Source: an uncultured Gemmatimonadota bacterium (GTDB lineage: Bacteria; Gemmatimonadota; Gemmatimonadetes; Gemmatimonadales; GWC2-71-9). Taken from it: a stretch of DNA of 64,000 nt. The position numbers and the translations under genes were made by a program. Location: contig CAMPKP010000001.1 in NCBI GenBank assembly GCA_946887295.1, positions 12,768 to 76,767 on the forward strand, read 5' to 3'. Shown piece after piece: positions 52,393 to 61,671 of the stretch. The notes below the pieces were generated by a model. It made no database searches. It saw only the letters and a program-made list of their open reading frames with translations, and was not told the DNA's origin. Each line of letters begins with the position of its first letter. The stretch's first letter is position 1.

Positions 52393-53073
52393 ATGGCCGC
52401 GCCCAGCATCATCTCTCGTCGCTACTCGCCCTCGACCCGTCTCCGCCTTCAGGTGCTGTTCGCCCGCGCCTGGGAGGCGCTCGCCGATACGTACCAGGTG
52501 CAGGCCGCCGAATTCGTGCGCCGCCTCAAGGTTCAGCTCCCGATCGACGAGGCGCTGGACCGGTTCTTCCGCGAGGTGGGAGTGCCCGCCTCCATGACCG
52601 ATACGGTCCGGGCCCGGGCCCTGATCGCGCTCGCGCCGTTCATCGAGGATGCCGACGAGCCGCAGGAGAGCACCGCTCCGAGCTGGAGCCCACTGCGTCC
52701 CGACCGCCTGTTCGGCGCCATCCGCCGGCGGGCCCGGTTCGTGGAGGAGACCAACCTCGAATGCCGTCTGGCGGCCTCGATCGCCGACGAGGCGGTGGCC
52801 ACCACGCACGTCCGCATGGCGCTCGACATCGCCGAGCTGCTGGCCGACGAGTGCACGCCCGACGAGGCGATCATGCACTACGTGCGTTCCTTCAACCTTC
52901 CGGCCCTCGACGCCCACATCATCTTCCGCCGCGCGATGGCGTGCTGGGCCGAGCGGGATCCGCTCGGTCTCGATCGGGTCGAGCCGGTGACGCCGACGGT
53001 GGCGATCTGCGCCAGCGGCGCGCAGGTGGACTTCGGCGGCAGGCTCCGGCTGGGTTTCCGCGCCATCGGCTGA
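52393..53073 (+). CDS. Helical protein of unknown function
   Basis: 226 aa, not recognised. It looks cytoplasmic and mostly helical, with repeated acidic/aliphatic stretches (DEALDRFFREVGVP, DEAVATTHVRMALDIAELLADECTP, DEAIMHYVRSF). The two DEA[LI] helices around 50 and 155 hint at a duplicated unit. No signal peptide. The ATG at 52393 has a strong GGAGGAG upstream; the open frame from 52186 is less convincing. It is divergent from speA. Confidence 0.65.
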   Translation: MAAPSIISRRYSPSTRLRLQVLFARAWEALADTYQVQAAEFVRRLKVQLPIDEALDRFFREVGVPASMTDTVRARALIALAPFIEDADEPQESTAPSWSPLRPDRLFGAIRRRARFVEETNLECRLAASIADEAVATTHVRMALDIAELLADECTPDEAIMHYVRSFNLPALDAHIIFRRAMACWAERDPLGLDRVEPVTPTVAICASGAQVDFGGRLRLGFRAIG

Positions 53074-53140
53074 CCCTGGCGCCTCCGCTCCGCCTATTAT
53101 TGGGGAGGCCCGCGTCGGGCCGGAGCGGAGGCATCGGGCA

Positions 53141-54217
53141 ATGGGCTGGACGATCACGCTGGGCCGGGTCGCGGGGACCGAGATCAAGGTCCACCTGACC
53201 TTCTTCATTCTGGTCGCGTTCTGGGGCATGGCGGGCTACCAGCAGGCCGGCGCGCCGGGTGCCGTCGCCGCCTGCCTCATGCTCTTCGCCCTCTTCGCCT
53301 GCGTGCTCCTCCACGAGTTCGGCCACATTCTCATGGCCAAGCGATTCGGCGTGCGGACGCCGGACGTCATCCTCCTCCCCATCGGCGGCGTCGCCCGGCT
53401 CGAGCGCATTCCCGACGAGCCCAGGCAGGAGCTGCTCATCGCGCTCGCGGGGCCCGCGGTCACCCTCGCCATCGTGCTCCTGCTCTATGCCCTGCTCGCG
53501 CTCGGCGGCGATGCGCCGAGCTTCGGCCCGCTCGACCCGGATGGACCGTTCCTTCAGATGCTGATGCGGGTGAACTTCTTCCTGCTGGTATTCAACCTCT
53601 TCCCCGCGTTTCCCATGGACGGCGGGCGGGTGCTGCGGGCCATCCTCGCGAGCCGGATGGGGCTGGCGGCCGGCACCAGGATCGCGGCCCGGTTCGGACA
53701 GGCCAGCGCGGTCGTCGCCGGCCTGTACGCCCTCAGCACCGGCCAGCCCTTGCTCGCGCTGGTCTCGCTCTTCGTCTTTCTGGGGGCCGGTGCCGAGGCT
53801 GCGGCGGTCGAGACCCGCGTCGCCGGGGAAGGTCTCAACGCGAGCCAGATGATGGTGACCCACTTCCGGACCATACCGGTGCACGCGACGCTCGCGCAGG
53901 CGGTGGAGCTGCTTCTCTCCGGCGAGCAGCGCGAATTTCCGGTGGTGGACAACAGCGGGCGCGTGGAGGGGCTGCTGACTCGCGACCACATCATCAAGGG
54001 GATCAGCCAGCGCGGGCCATCGTCGACGGTGGGCGAGGCGATGGCGACGCAGGTGCCGGTGATCTCGCCCCAGCTCGGGTTTCAGGAGGCGCTGGAGCGC
54101 CTGCGCTCCAGCGGGCTTCCCGCGCTGCCGGTGGTGGACGACACCGGGCGGCTGGTCGGCCTGCTCACGCTCGACAACATCACCGACCTGCTGCTGGTGC
54201 GGCGGGCGCGGGCCTGA
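53141..54217 (+). CDS. Site-2-protease family (M50) membrane metalloprotease with CBS domains
   Basis: 358 aa. Zinc motif HEFGH (LLHEFGHILMAKRFGV) in an early membrane helix and the third ligand in NLFPAFPMDGGRVLRA. About six membrane spans. Two C-terminal CBS domains (about 230-355; FPVVDNSGRVEGLLTRDHII and LPVVDDTGRLVGLLTLDNI) would bind an adenine nucleotide. This is the Rip/SpoIVFB-like architecture for regulated intramembrane proteolysis controlled by energy state. A TATTAT box at 53095-53100 may be its -10. Confidence 0.92.
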   Translation: MGWTITLGRVAGTEIKVHLTFFILVAFWGMAGYQQAGAPGAVAACLMLFALFACVLLHEFGHILMAKRFGVRTPDVILLPIGGVARLERIPDEPRQELLIALAGPAVTLAIVLLLYALLALGGDAPSFGPLDPDGPFLQMLMRVNFFLLVFNLFPAFPMDGGRVLRAILASRMGLAAGTRIAARFGQASAVVAGLYALSTGQPLLALVSLFVFLGAGAEAAAVETRVAGEGLNASQMMVTHFRTIPVHATLAQAVELLLSGEQREFPVVDNSGRVEGLLTRDHIIKGISQRGPSSTVGEAMATQVPVISPQLGFQEALERLRSSGLPALPVVDDTGRLVGLLTLDNITDLLLVRRARA

Positions 54218-54229
54218 GTCCGGCAGCCG

Positions 54230-54748
54230 CTACGGCGCCGCCGTACACTCCCGCCGGCGCCAGTTCCGGGGCGGGCAGTCGAACCCGCCGCTCTTCCACA
54301 GCCCGGCCCCGGCGGCACGCGCCTCCTTCTGAGCCCGCTCCAGGCGCTCGGCGTACTTGACGTTCGGCGGCAGGGTGTACAGCATCGCCCAGCCCTGCCG
54401 CACCAGGCTCTCGTTCACCATGCGGGAGCCGGTCCAAACGTAGGCCAGCACCCGGCCGTAGCGGTCACGCGCCGCGACGTCCAGCTCCAGCCGGGCCGCG
54501 GTGCCGAGCGGAAGCAGGCGGCGCAGTGCCTCGTGCGCCAGGCGGCCGGGCTCGCCCTGCCCCAGCTCCGGGGTGTCGACACCCAGCAGGCGTACCTTCC
54601 GGCCGTCGTGGCAGGTGAAAGTGTCTCCGTCTCCCACCCGCTCCACGACGCAGGAGACGGGTGGGGGCGAATAGGCCCTGGGCGCGGACCCGCAGGAGTG
54701 CAGCGCGAGACCCGCTACCAACAGGCCGGCCAGAGCGCGTCGGTGCAT
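54230..54748 (-). CDS. Staphylococcal-nuclease-family lipoprotein
   Basis: 172 aa. Lipoprotein signal ending LHSC. SNase fold with catalytic residues visible in VGDGDTFTC, KVRLLGVDTPELGQGE (Arg, Asp, Glu) and RDRYGRVLAYVW (Arg). It degrades nucleic acid outside the cytoplasm. A C-terminal Cys pair may form a disulfide. TAGATT lies 8 nt before the ATG, so the mRNA may be almost leaderless. Confidence 0.9.
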   Translation of the reverse strand: MHRRALAGLLVAGLALHSCGSAPRAYSPPPVSCVVERVGDGDTFTCHDGRKVRLLGVDTPELGQGEPGRLAHEALRRLLPLGTAARLELDVAARDRYGRVLAYVWTGSRMVNESLVRQGWAMLYTLPPNVKYAERLERAQKEARAAGAGLWKSGGFDCPPRNWRRRECTAAP

Positions 54749-54779
54749 GGGCCGGGAATCTAGGGGAGAAGGCCGCGCG

Positions 54780-56177
54780 ATGGCATCGCCGTTTCACCTC
54801 GTCGAGCGCACCAGCGCGCTCCCGGCCTCGGCCGAGGAGGCCTTCGCCTGGCACGAGCGGCCGGGAGCACTCGAGCGGCTCCTTCCCCCTTGGGAGCGGA
54901 TCGAGGTGCTCGAGCGAGGCCAGGGCGTCGGGGAAGGCGCGCGCACCGCGATCCGGCTTCGCGCAGGGCCGGTTCATGTGCGCTGGGTCGCGGTCCATCG
55001 GGACTATGTCCCCGGACGGCGCTTCGTGGACGAGCAGGTCGAGGGCCCGTTTTCCCACTGGACCCACCAGCATCTCTTCGAGCCGATGGGGCCGTCGGCA
55101 TCCCGCTACACCGACCGGATCGAGTTCGCCCCGCCGTTCGGCAGGCTCGGAGCGGCGGCCGGCCTCTGGCTGGCTCGCCCGCGCATCGAGCGCATGCTGG
55201 CCTATCGTCACGCCACCCTCCGGGAGGATCTGGCGGCCCACGCCCCCTGCCGGAGCCGTGGCCCCATGCACGTGGCCGTCACGGGGGCGAGCGGCCTCCT
55301 GGGCTCGGCCCTGCTTCCCTTCCTCACGACCGGCGGGCATCGCGCGATCCCGGTGACCCGGCGCTCGGACGCCTCGAGCGCGATCCGGTGGGACCCCGCC
55401 ACCGGCGCGATCGACACCGCAGCCTTCGAGGGGCTGGACGCGGTGGTTCACCTCGCGGGCGAGAACGTCGGCGCTCGCTGGACCCGCGAGCGCAAGCGGC
55501 GGATCCGCGAGAGCCGGGCCGGCGGGACCCGGCTGCTGGCCGAGACGCTCGCGGGGCTGCGGCGGCCGCCCCGGGTGCTCGTCTCGGCTTCGGCGGTCGG
55601 TGTCTACGGCGACCGGGGCGACGAGGTACTGACCGAGGACGCGACGCCGACCGGACCTCCCGCCGACTTCTTCGTCGAGCTGGGGCGCGAGTGGGAGGCC
55701 GCCACCGAGCCGGCGCGGGCCGCGGGTATACGGGTCGTGATCCTCCGCTTCGGCATCGTCCTCACCCCGGCGGGCGGCGCGCTCGCGCGGATGCTGCCCG
55801 CCTTCCGGGCTGGCGGCGGCGGCCCCCTCGGAAACGGGAGGCAGTGGGTCAGCTGGATCTCGGTGGACGACGCGGTGGGGGCGGTCCACCACGCCCTCTT
55901 CACGGACGAGCTCGCCGGGCCGGTGAACGCGGTCGCGCCGCAGCCGGTGACCAGCCGGAGCTTCGCCGCGACGCTGGGCCGGGTGCTGCACCGGCCGGCC
56001 GTGATCCCGGCGCCCGCCTTGGCGCTCGGGCTGCTCTTCGGCGAGATGGCCGAGACCGCGCTGCTCGGCAGCCAGCGGGTCTCGGCCTCGCGGCTGGCGG
56101 CCGCGGGCTACGCCTTCCGTCACCCGAGCCTCGAGGGCGCGCTCAGGCACGTGCTGGGACGCGCGCCGTCGCGGTAG
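54780..56177 (+). CDS. SRPBCC domain fused to a TIGR01777-type SDR epimerase
   Basis: 465 aa. The N-terminal 155 residues form an SRPBCC ligand-binding domain ([18 protein letters not shown] at the start and [20 protein letters not shown] later). Residues 160-465 are an atypical short-chain dehydrogenase of the TIGR01777/YfcH family ([62 protein letters not shown]). The family is found next to cell-division or stress genes but has no assigned reaction. ATG with GGGAGAAGG upstream. Confidence 0.92.
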   Translation: MASPFHLVERTSALPASAEEAFAWHERPGALERLLPPWERIEVLERGQGVGEGARTAIRLRAGPVHVRWVAVHRDYVPGRRFVDEQVEGPFSHWTHQHLFEPMGPSASRYTDRIEFAPPFGRLGAAAGLWLARPRIERMLAYRHATLREDLAAHAPCRSRGPMHVAVTGASGLLGSALLPFLTTGGHRAIPVTRRSDASSAIRWDPATGAIDTAAFEGLDAVVHLAGENVGARWTRERKRRIRESRAGGTRLLAETLAGLRRPPRVLVSASAVGVYGDRGDEVLTEDATPTGPPADFFVELGREWEAATEPARAAGIRVVILRFGIVLTPAGGALARMLPAFRAGGGGPLGNGRQWVSWISVDDAVGAVHHALFTDELAGPVNAVAPQPVTSRSFAATLGRVLHRPAVIPAPALALGLLFGEMAETALLGSQRVSASRLAAAGYAFRHPSLEGALRHVLGRAPSR

Positions 56178-56206
56178 CCGCGGCTGCCGGTCCGCCGGCA
56201 CCGCTG

Positions 56207-56212
56207 TACCTT
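56207..56212 (+). promoter_or_regulatory. queC -10 element (leaderless arrangement)
   Basis: TACCTT followed by 6 nt and the queC ATG. No Shine-Dalgarno sequence lies upstream. The -35 is weak. Confidence 0.4.
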
Positions 56213-56218
56213 CCACCG

Positions 56219-56926
56219 ATGCCGACTTCCCGAGCGGTCGTCCTCCTCAGCGGCGGCATGGACTCGGCCACGGCCGCGGCCGTGGCCCTCGACCAGGGCT
56301 TCCAGATCCATGCGCTGAGCTTCCGGTACGGCCAGCGACATGCCACGGAGCTCGAGGCGGCGCGACGAGTCGCCGAAGGGCTCGGCGCGCGCGGCCACGT
56401 CGTGCTCGACATCGATCTGCGGGCCTTCGGCGGCTCCGCCCTGACGGGCGACCTCGAAGTCCCCAAGGACACCCCGCTCGACCGGATCGGCTCCGGCATT
56501 CCCGTGACCTACGTGCCCGCGCGCAACACCATCTTTCTCTCCTGCGCGCTGGGCTGGGCGGAGACCCTCGAGGCATCCGATATCTTCATCGGCGCCAACG
56601 CGCTCGACTACAGCGGCTACCCGGACTGCCGCCCGGAGTACATCGAGGCCTTCGAGCGGATGGCGAACCTGGCGACGCGGGCGGGCGTGGAGGGCCGGCG
56701 GCTGCGGATACACACGCCGCTCCTCAGCCTCTCGAAGGCCGACATCGTGAGGCTCGGCACCCGGCTCGGGGTGGACTACGCGCTCACCTGGAGCTGTTAC
56801 GATCCCTCGCCGGACGGGACGGCGTGCGGCCGGTGCGACGCCTGTATTCTCAGGAGAAAGGGCTTTCGCGAGGCGGGGATGGAGGACCCTGCGACCTACT
56901 GGGCGGGCGCGGCCAGCGGGACGTAG
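56219..56926 (+). CDS. queC: 7-cyano-7-deazaguanine synthase QueC
   Basis: 235 aa. ATP-pyrophosphatase loop [16 protein letters not shown] at the N-terminus. The zinc site is CxRCxxC-like near the C-terminus ([11 protein letters not shown], then [15 protein letters not shown]). It converts carboxydeazaguanine to preQ0. QueE, the preceding enzyme of the pathway, is encoded 5 nt downstream. Probably leaderless. Confidence 0.96.
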   Translation: MPTSRAVVLLSGGMDSATAAAVALDQGFQIHALSFRYGQRHATELEAARRVAEGLGARGHVVLDIDLRAFGGSALTGDLEVPKDTPLDRIGSGIPVTYVPARNTIFLSCALGWAETLEASDIFIGANALDYSGYPDCRPEYIEAFERMANLATRAGVEGRRLRIHTPLLSLSKADIVRLGTRLGVDYALTWSCYDPSPDGTACGRCDACILRRKGFREAGMEDPATYWAGAASGT

Positions 56927-56931
56927 ACACC

Positions 56932-57570
56932 ATGGCCTACTCCGTCAAAGAGATCTTCTACACCCTTCAGGGCGAAGGCGCCAACACCGGCCGACCGGCG
57001 GTGTTCTGCCGGTTCGCGGGATGCAACCTGTGGACCGGACGGGAGGCGGACCGGCCGGACGCCACCTGCCGCTTCTGCGACACCGATTTCGTGGGGACCG
57101 ACGGCCCGGGCGGCGGGAAGTTCCCCGATCCCGCCTCGCTGGCGGCGGCCGTGGCCGCCGCGTGGCCCGCAAGTGCGCCCGGCGGCCGCCGATTCGTCGT
57201 ATGCACCGGAGGGGAGCCGCTGCTCCAGCTGGACGAGCCCCTGCTCGCCGCGCTGCACGCGGAAGGATTCGAGGTGGCGGTGGAGACCAACGGCACGGTG
57301 GAGCCCCCGCCGGGCATCGACTGGCTCTGCGTCAGCCCGAAGGCCGGGGCATCGGTGGCGGTCCGGCAGGGCAACGAGCTCAAGCTGGTCTATCCACAGG
57401 ACGGCGCCGAGCCGGAGCGGTTCGAGGGGCTCGGCTTCGACCATTTCTTCCTGCAGCCCATGGACGGCGCGGCCCGGGACGCCAACACCGCCGCCGCGCT
57501 GCGCTATTGCCTCGCGCACCCGCGCTGGCGACTGAGCCTGCAAACGCATAAGCTTCTCGGCATTCCATGA
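56932..57570 (+). CDS. queE: 7-carboxy-7-deazaguanine synthase QueE (radical SAM)
   Basis: 212 aa. YTLQGEGANTGRPAVFCRFAG is the family N-terminus. The cluster Cys residues have the widely spaced pattern CNLWTG...C-RFCDTDF (C-x14-C-x2-C), typical of the QueE subgroup with an insert. VCTGGEPLLQLD and VAVETNGT follow. It performs ring contraction to carboxydeazaguanine. The ATG at 56932 is 5 nt after queC. Confidence 0.95.
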   Translation: MAYSVKEIFYTLQGEGANTGRPAVFCRFAGCNLWTGREADRPDATCRFCDTDFVGTDGPGGGKFPDPASLAAAVAAAWPASAPGGRRFVVCTGGEPLLQLDEPLLAALHAEGFEVAVETNGTVEPPPGIDWLCVSPKAGASVAVRQGNELKLVYPQDGAEPERFEGLGFDHFFLQPMDGAARDANTAAALRYCLAHPRWRLSLQTHKLLGIP

Positions 57571-58232
57571 CGCGGGGCAGAAGGGCCGCCCCATCGCCCT
57601 CTGCCCCGCCGAGCATGCACGGTTATTCCGACCGCATCAACCACGCGTTCGCCTTCGCCGCCAAGTACTACGGTGCCGCCGCGCCGGTGGGCGTGGGGAT
57701 GGACTACCTGGCCCACCCGGCCAACGTCGCCGTCATCCTCGCCCGCTACGGCTGCGAGCAGGTGACCATCGTCGGCGGCATCCTCCATCACGTGCTGGAA
57801 GAGGCGAATCCCGACCACCGCCCGACACTCGAGCGGAAGATCGGGGACAAGTTCGGGCCCGTCGCGCTCGCGATCGCGCGGGATGCGCTCGAGCCCAAGT
57901 ACGACCGGCGCGGCATGGAGCGCCCCTGGCAGCCCAGCAAGCAGGAGTACCTGAGCCAGCTCGCCGCCGCCGAGCCCCGCGCGCTCGACATCTGCGTGGC
58001 CGACGAGCTGCACACCTGCGGCTCCACGATCACCGGTCTCCGGCGGCTCGGCGTGGAGTACCTGCGCACTCTGTCGCGGGCGGGCTCGGAGCAGACGATC
58101 TGGTGGTACCGATCCATGCTGGAAGTGCTCGACTCCCGGTCGGACTGGCCGCGCCGGGAAATGTTGTCCGAGCTGCGGCTGATGAGCACCGACCTGGTGC
58201 GCGGCCTCCGGCTCAGCGAGGAGGAGCTGTGA
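57567..58232 (+). CDS. HD-domain phosphohydrolase, SpoT/HD_4-like
   Basis: 221 aa. The metal-site pattern is HPANVAVILARYG and GILHHVLEEAN, as in the hydrolase domain of RelA/SpoT-like proteins, although the HD pair itself is replaced by HHxxE. It may hydrolyse (p)ppGpp or another nucleotide; this is not certain. The ATG overlaps the queE stop (ATGA). A second in-frame ATG at 57615 starts right at the domain. The first 50 nt can fold into a hairpin (57571-57609). Confidence 0.8.
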   Translation: MTRGRRAAPSPSAPPSMHGYSDRINHAFAFAAKYYGAAAPVGVGMDYLAHPANVAVILARYGCEQVTIVGGILHHVLEEANPDHRPTLERKIGDKFGPVALAIARDALEPKYDRRGMERPWQPSKQEYLSQLAAAEPRALDICVADELHTCGSTITGLRRLGVEYLRTLSRAGSEQTIWWYRSMLEVLDSRSDWPRREMLSELRLMSTDLVRGLRLSEEEL

Positions 58233-59743
58233 AGTCGAGGTTCTGGTGGGGACTGGGCGTGCTGTTCGCCGCGGCCTGCGTGCCGGGCGCCAAGGCGCCG
58301 GAGCCGCTCAACCCGGTCCGACTCCTTCTCATCAACGACGTCTACGTGGCCGACACGCTCTCGGACGGCACCGGCGGCCTCGCTCGCGTCGCCACGGTGC
58401 GCAACCGGCTGGCGGACCAGGGGCCGGTGCTCTTCATTCTCGCCGGCGACGTCCTGAGCCCCAGCCTGCTGTCGAAGTATTATGGGGGCCGCCAGATGGT
58501 CGAGGCGCTGAACGCGGCCAAGCTCGACTACGCCACCTTCGGCAACCACGAGTTCGAGCTGCCCCGTGACACCCTGATCGCGCGCATCGCGGAGTCCTCG
58601 TTCAAGTGGCTGTCCGCCAACTGCGGTCTGGCCGACGGGAGCCGCTTCCCCAAGGTCGCGCCCTGGGACACCGTGCGGATCTCGGATCATCTGGTGGGCC
58701 TCTTCGGGCTCACGCTGAGGGGAGACTACCGGAGCTACGTCCGCTGCGGCGATCCCGACAGCGCCGCCACCCTCGCGGTGGACACCCTCACCGCGCTCAA
58801 GGCGGACCTGATTGTCGGCATCACCCATCAGAACGCCGACGCCGACCGGGACCTCCTCGCACGCGAGCCGCGGATCGATCTGATCCTCGGCGGGCACGAG
58901 CACGAGGCACAGGACTCGGTGGTCTCCGGAAGGCACGTGCTCAAGGCCGACGCCAATTCGCGCTCGGCGCAGTTCGCCACGCTCTGGGGCGGCAAGGGGG
59001 AGTGGCGCCAGGCGGTGGCTCTGGTCCGCATCGACTCCCGGCTCCCCGACGACACCGCGACCGCACGGGTCGCGGAGGCGTGGGCCGACAGCCTGCGGAA
59101 GCGGCTGGGGCCCGAGCGCACCGTGGGCACGGCGGAGGCCCCCATCGACGCGCGCGACGCGGTGTCCCGGCGCCGCGAGTCCCCGATCGGCGACCTGGTG
59201 ACCGACGCCCTCCGCGCCGGCACCGGCGCCGAGGTGGCGCTGCTCAACGCCGGTGCGATGCGGCTCGACGACGTCATCCCCGCCGGGCCGATCAGCAACT
59301 ACCAGATGGAGAGCATCTTCCTCTTCGCCGACGAGACCCGGATCGTCACCTTTCCGCTGGCCGGAAGCCGGCTCCGGGAAGTGCTGGAGCACGGAGTCAG
59401 CGACGCGTCGTTCGGGAGGGGGGGCTTCCTGCAGGTGTCCGGACTTCGGTTCACCTTCGACCACTCCCGGAAGTCCGGAAGCCGTCTGGGCGATGTGGAG
59501 CGGGCCGGGGGCGGCCAGATCGCTCCGTCCGACACCGTACGGGTGGCGATGGCCACGTATCCGGCCTGCGATGGCGGAGACGGGTACAGCATCCCCGAGG
59601 CCGCCGAAAGCTGCGCCCGGGCGGCCTCCGCGCCGCGGGCGGCCGACCTGCTGATCCGCTACGTTTCCGACTCGCTCGGCGGCAAGGTCAGGGTCCCGCC
59701 GGGCGACAGGATCGTGGCAGCCGGCCGGTCCAGCTCGAAGTGA
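58229..59743 (+). CDS. 5'-nucleotidase/UshA-like metallophosphatase lipoprotein
   Basis: 504 aa. Signal with lipobox FAAAC. The metallophosphatase domain at about 25-280 has LLINDVY (Asp; the canonical DxH pair is altered), LAGDVLSP, FGNHEFEL, GITHQNADADRDL and ILGGHEHEAQD. The C-terminal 5'-nucleotidase domain at about 300-500 has ESPIGDLVTDALR and ALLNAGAMR. It hydrolyses nucleotides or related phosphoesters outside the cytoplasm. The GTG start overlaps the HD-protein stop (GTGA). N-V in the first metal motif replaces the usual D-x-H and could affect metal binding. Confidence 0.9.
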   Translation: MKSRFWWGLGVLFAAACVPGAKAPEPLNPVRLLLINDVYVADTLSDGTGGLARVATVRNRLADQGPVLFILAGDVLSPSLLSKYYGGRQMVEALNAAKLDYATFGNHEFELPRDTLIARIAESSFKWLSANCGLADGSRFPKVAPWDTVRISDHLVGLFGLTLRGDYRSYVRCGDPDSAATLAVDTLTALKADLIVGITHQNADADRDLLAREPRIDLILGGHEHEAQDSVVSGRHVLKADANSRSAQFATLWGGKGEWRQAVALVRIDSRLPDDTATARVAEAWADSLRKRLGPERTVGTAEAPIDARDAVSRRRESPIGDLVTDALRAGTGAEVALLNAGAMRLDDVIPAGPISNYQMESIFLFADETRIVTFPLAGSRLREVLEHGVSDASFGRGGFLQVSGLRFTFDHSRKSGSRLGDVERAGGGQIAPSDTVRVAMATYPACDGGDGYSIPEAAESCARAASAPRAADLLIRYVSDSLGGKVRVPPGDRIVAAGRSSSK

Positions 59744-59778
59744 TCAAGCCCCGTCTCCCTTCAACCGGCGGCCTCGGG

Positions 59779-59784
59779 TATTAT
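59779..59784 (+). promoter_or_regulatory. Diguanylate cyclase -10 element (leaderless arrangement)
   Basis: TATTAT (5 of 6) with only 5 nt before the ATG at 59790. No ribosome-binding site. Confidence 0.45.
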
Positions 59785-59789
59785 AGGAT

Positions 59790-61121
59790 ATGGCTTCCAC
59801 GCCTGCCGCTCTCGTAAGTCTCCCAAGTGCTTTTGCCGCAGCGTGCCGGCTCTCCCGAACCGAGGGAGAGCTGTTCGAGCGCTGCCGTGTGGCGTTGGTG
59901 CGACGGTTCCAGAACGAGCGGATCTGGTTCGGTCTGGTCTCGCCCACCGAGAGCATCCCGCGCGTCGGGCCCGAGGAGGGGTTCGCCGACGCCGTGGAGG
60001 TCGCCCGGCTGGGGAGCGGCGAGACCCAAGTCATCATCCATGCCGACCCCGCCGTGGAAGGCGAGATGCGGGCGGTGGCAATGCCGCTCGCGCTGGGGCT
60101 CAGCGTGGTGCTGGAGCTGCGGAGCATCCTGCTCGAGCGCCAGGCCGCGCTCGACGACGCGGTCTTCCAGCTTCGCGCGCTGCGCCAGGTGGCCCGGCTG
60201 CTCTCCTCGGTGCACTCCATCGACGAGACCGAGCAGCTCATCCTGGACTTCATGGCGGAGGTGTTCTTCGCCTGGTGGGCCTGCCTCTACCGCCCGGAGA
60301 GCACGGTCTACGCGCCCAAGGTCTTCCGCTCCCTCAACGACCGCCTGCGGCCCGCCCCGATAGACCGGGCCGCGCTCGACCACGCGCTGCCCGCCGGAAG
60401 CGCCTCCAGCGGCGCGGACGACGTCTCCGTCGCCTCGCTGGTGGGACCCGGCGCCGAGCTGGTGGTGCCGCTCGACGCGGGCGCCGAGCGGATGGCGGTG
60501 CTGGTGCTCGGCTCCCGGATCAGCGACAAACTGTACGGACGCGCCGAGCTGGAGCTCGCGGGCACGCTCTCGTTCGCCGCCGCGATCGCGCTCAAGAACT
60601 CCGAGCTGGTGGAACAGCTTCACAGCGCGGCCACCACGGACGAGCTGACCGGCCTCTACAACCGCCGGGCGCTGGAGGAGCGGCTCGCCGCCGAGATCTC
60701 CCGAAGTCTCCGGCACCAGCTGCACACCAGCGTCCTCCTGCTGGACCTCGACCGCTTCAAGGCGGTGAACGACACCATGGGCCATGCCGCGGGTGATCGG
60801 CTCCTGATCCAGGTCGCCCGGATCCTGCGGCAGCAGTGCCGCGCCCTCGACGTCGTGGGCCGGCTGGGCGGCGACGAGTTCCTGGTGATTCTGCCGATGA
60901 CGAAGCCCGCCGAGGCCCAGGTGTTCGTCGCGCGAGTCCAGAAGAGTCTCCGCGAGCTGGAGGCCAGCCAGCCCGACTTCGGCCCCTGCACCCTCAGCAT
61001 GGGAATCGCGGAATCCCCGCGGCACGGCACCACGGTGAGCAGCGTGCTCGCCGCCGCCGACACCGCCCTCTACAAGGCCAAGCGCGCCGGACGAAACGCC
61101 GTCGAGGTCGCGGACGGCTAG
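59790..61121 (+). CDS. Diguanylate cyclase with GAF-like sensor domain
   Basis: 443 aa. The N-terminal 270 residues look like one or two GAF-type domains (FLSS / FAWWACLYRPES region). A coiled linker follows, then a GGDEF domain with TDELTGLYNRRALEERL, DLDRFKAVNDTMGHAAGDRLL and RLGGDEF, all active. RALD five residues before the GGDEF motif is a product-inhibition I-site. It makes cyclic di-GMP, so it ties to surface attachment or motility. The mRNA may be leaderless. Confidence 0.94.
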   Translation: MASTPAALVSLPSAFAAACRLSRTEGELFERCRVALVRRFQNERIWFGLVSPTESIPRVGPEEGFADAVEVARLGSGETQVIIHADPAVEGEMRAVAMPLALGLSVVLELRSILLERQAALDDAVFQLRALRQVARLLSSVHSIDETEQLILDFMAEVFFAWWACLYRPESTVYAPKVFRSLNDRLRPAPIDRAALDHALPAGSASSGADDVSVASLVGPGAELVVPLDAGAERMAVLVLGSRISDKLYGRAELELAGTLSFAAAIALKNSELVEQLHSAATTDELTGLYNRRALEERLAAEISRSLRHQLHTSVLLLDLDRFKAVNDTMGHAAGDRLLIQVARILRQQCRALDVVGRLGGDEFLVILPMTKPAEAQVFVARVQKSLRELEASQPDFGPCTLSMGIAESPRHGTTVSSVLAAADTALYKAKRAGRNAVEVADG

Positions 61122-61125
61122 TACG

Positions 61126-61671
61126 ATGGCCCATCCCGAGTTCACCCTGCTCGGCGACGCCGTGTGGCTGGACTTCGTCAATTCGGCGAGGGGACGCACG
61201 CCTTCCCCTCCCGACCTGTTGCCCGACGCGGCGGCCTTCGCCCGCTGGGCTCACGCGCAACGCCTGATGCAGCTCGACGGCGGCGCGCCCTACCCCCTCA
61301 TACGCGACTTCCGGCAGCACCTCACCGCGCTCGCCGAGGCGCTGAACGCCGAGCGCAAGCCGCCCGCCCGGGCGATCGCCGCGATCAACGGGATGCTCGC
61401 GACGAGCAGCGGCAGCTGCCGGCTCACCCGGGTCAGCGGCGAGTGGCGCCTGCTGTTCGCCGCATCGAGAGCGCTCGCGCCGCTGGAGGCGGTGGCGCGC
61501 TCGGCGGCCACGACGCTCGCCGACCCCTCGGTGATCGTCCGCCGCTGCGCCGGCGAGACCTGCTCGCTCTTCTTCGCCGACTCCTCCCCCAATCGAAGCC
61601 GGCGGTGGTGCGCTGCCGCCATCTGCGGGGTCAACCTGCGGGTCGAGCGACGCCGGGGTCCGCTCCGCTGA
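61126..61671 (+). CDS. ABATE/CGNR zinc-finger protein
   Basis: 181 aa. An N-terminal ABATE-like domain (WLDFVNSARGR) precedes a zinc finger: CAGETCSLFFADSSPNRSRRWC...CG. The usual CGNR is CGVN here, but the four Cys are kept. Such proteins are thought to be transcription regulators. Start is 4 nt after the diguanylate cyclase stop. Confidence 0.9.
   Translation: MAHPEFTLLGDAVWLDFVNSARGRTPSPPDLLPDAAAFARWAHAQRLMQLDGGAPYPLIRDFRQHLTALAEALNAERKPPARAIAAINGMLATSSGSCRLTRVSGEWRLLFAASRALAPLEAVARSAATTLADPSVIVRRCAGETCSLFFADSSPNRSRRWCAAAICGVNLRVERRRGPLR

Noticed and set aside
57571..57609. Terminator between queE and the HD-protein gene
   Set aside because: The hairpin has no T tract and lies inside the coding frame that starts with an ATGA overlap, so it more likely affects translation or is incidental.
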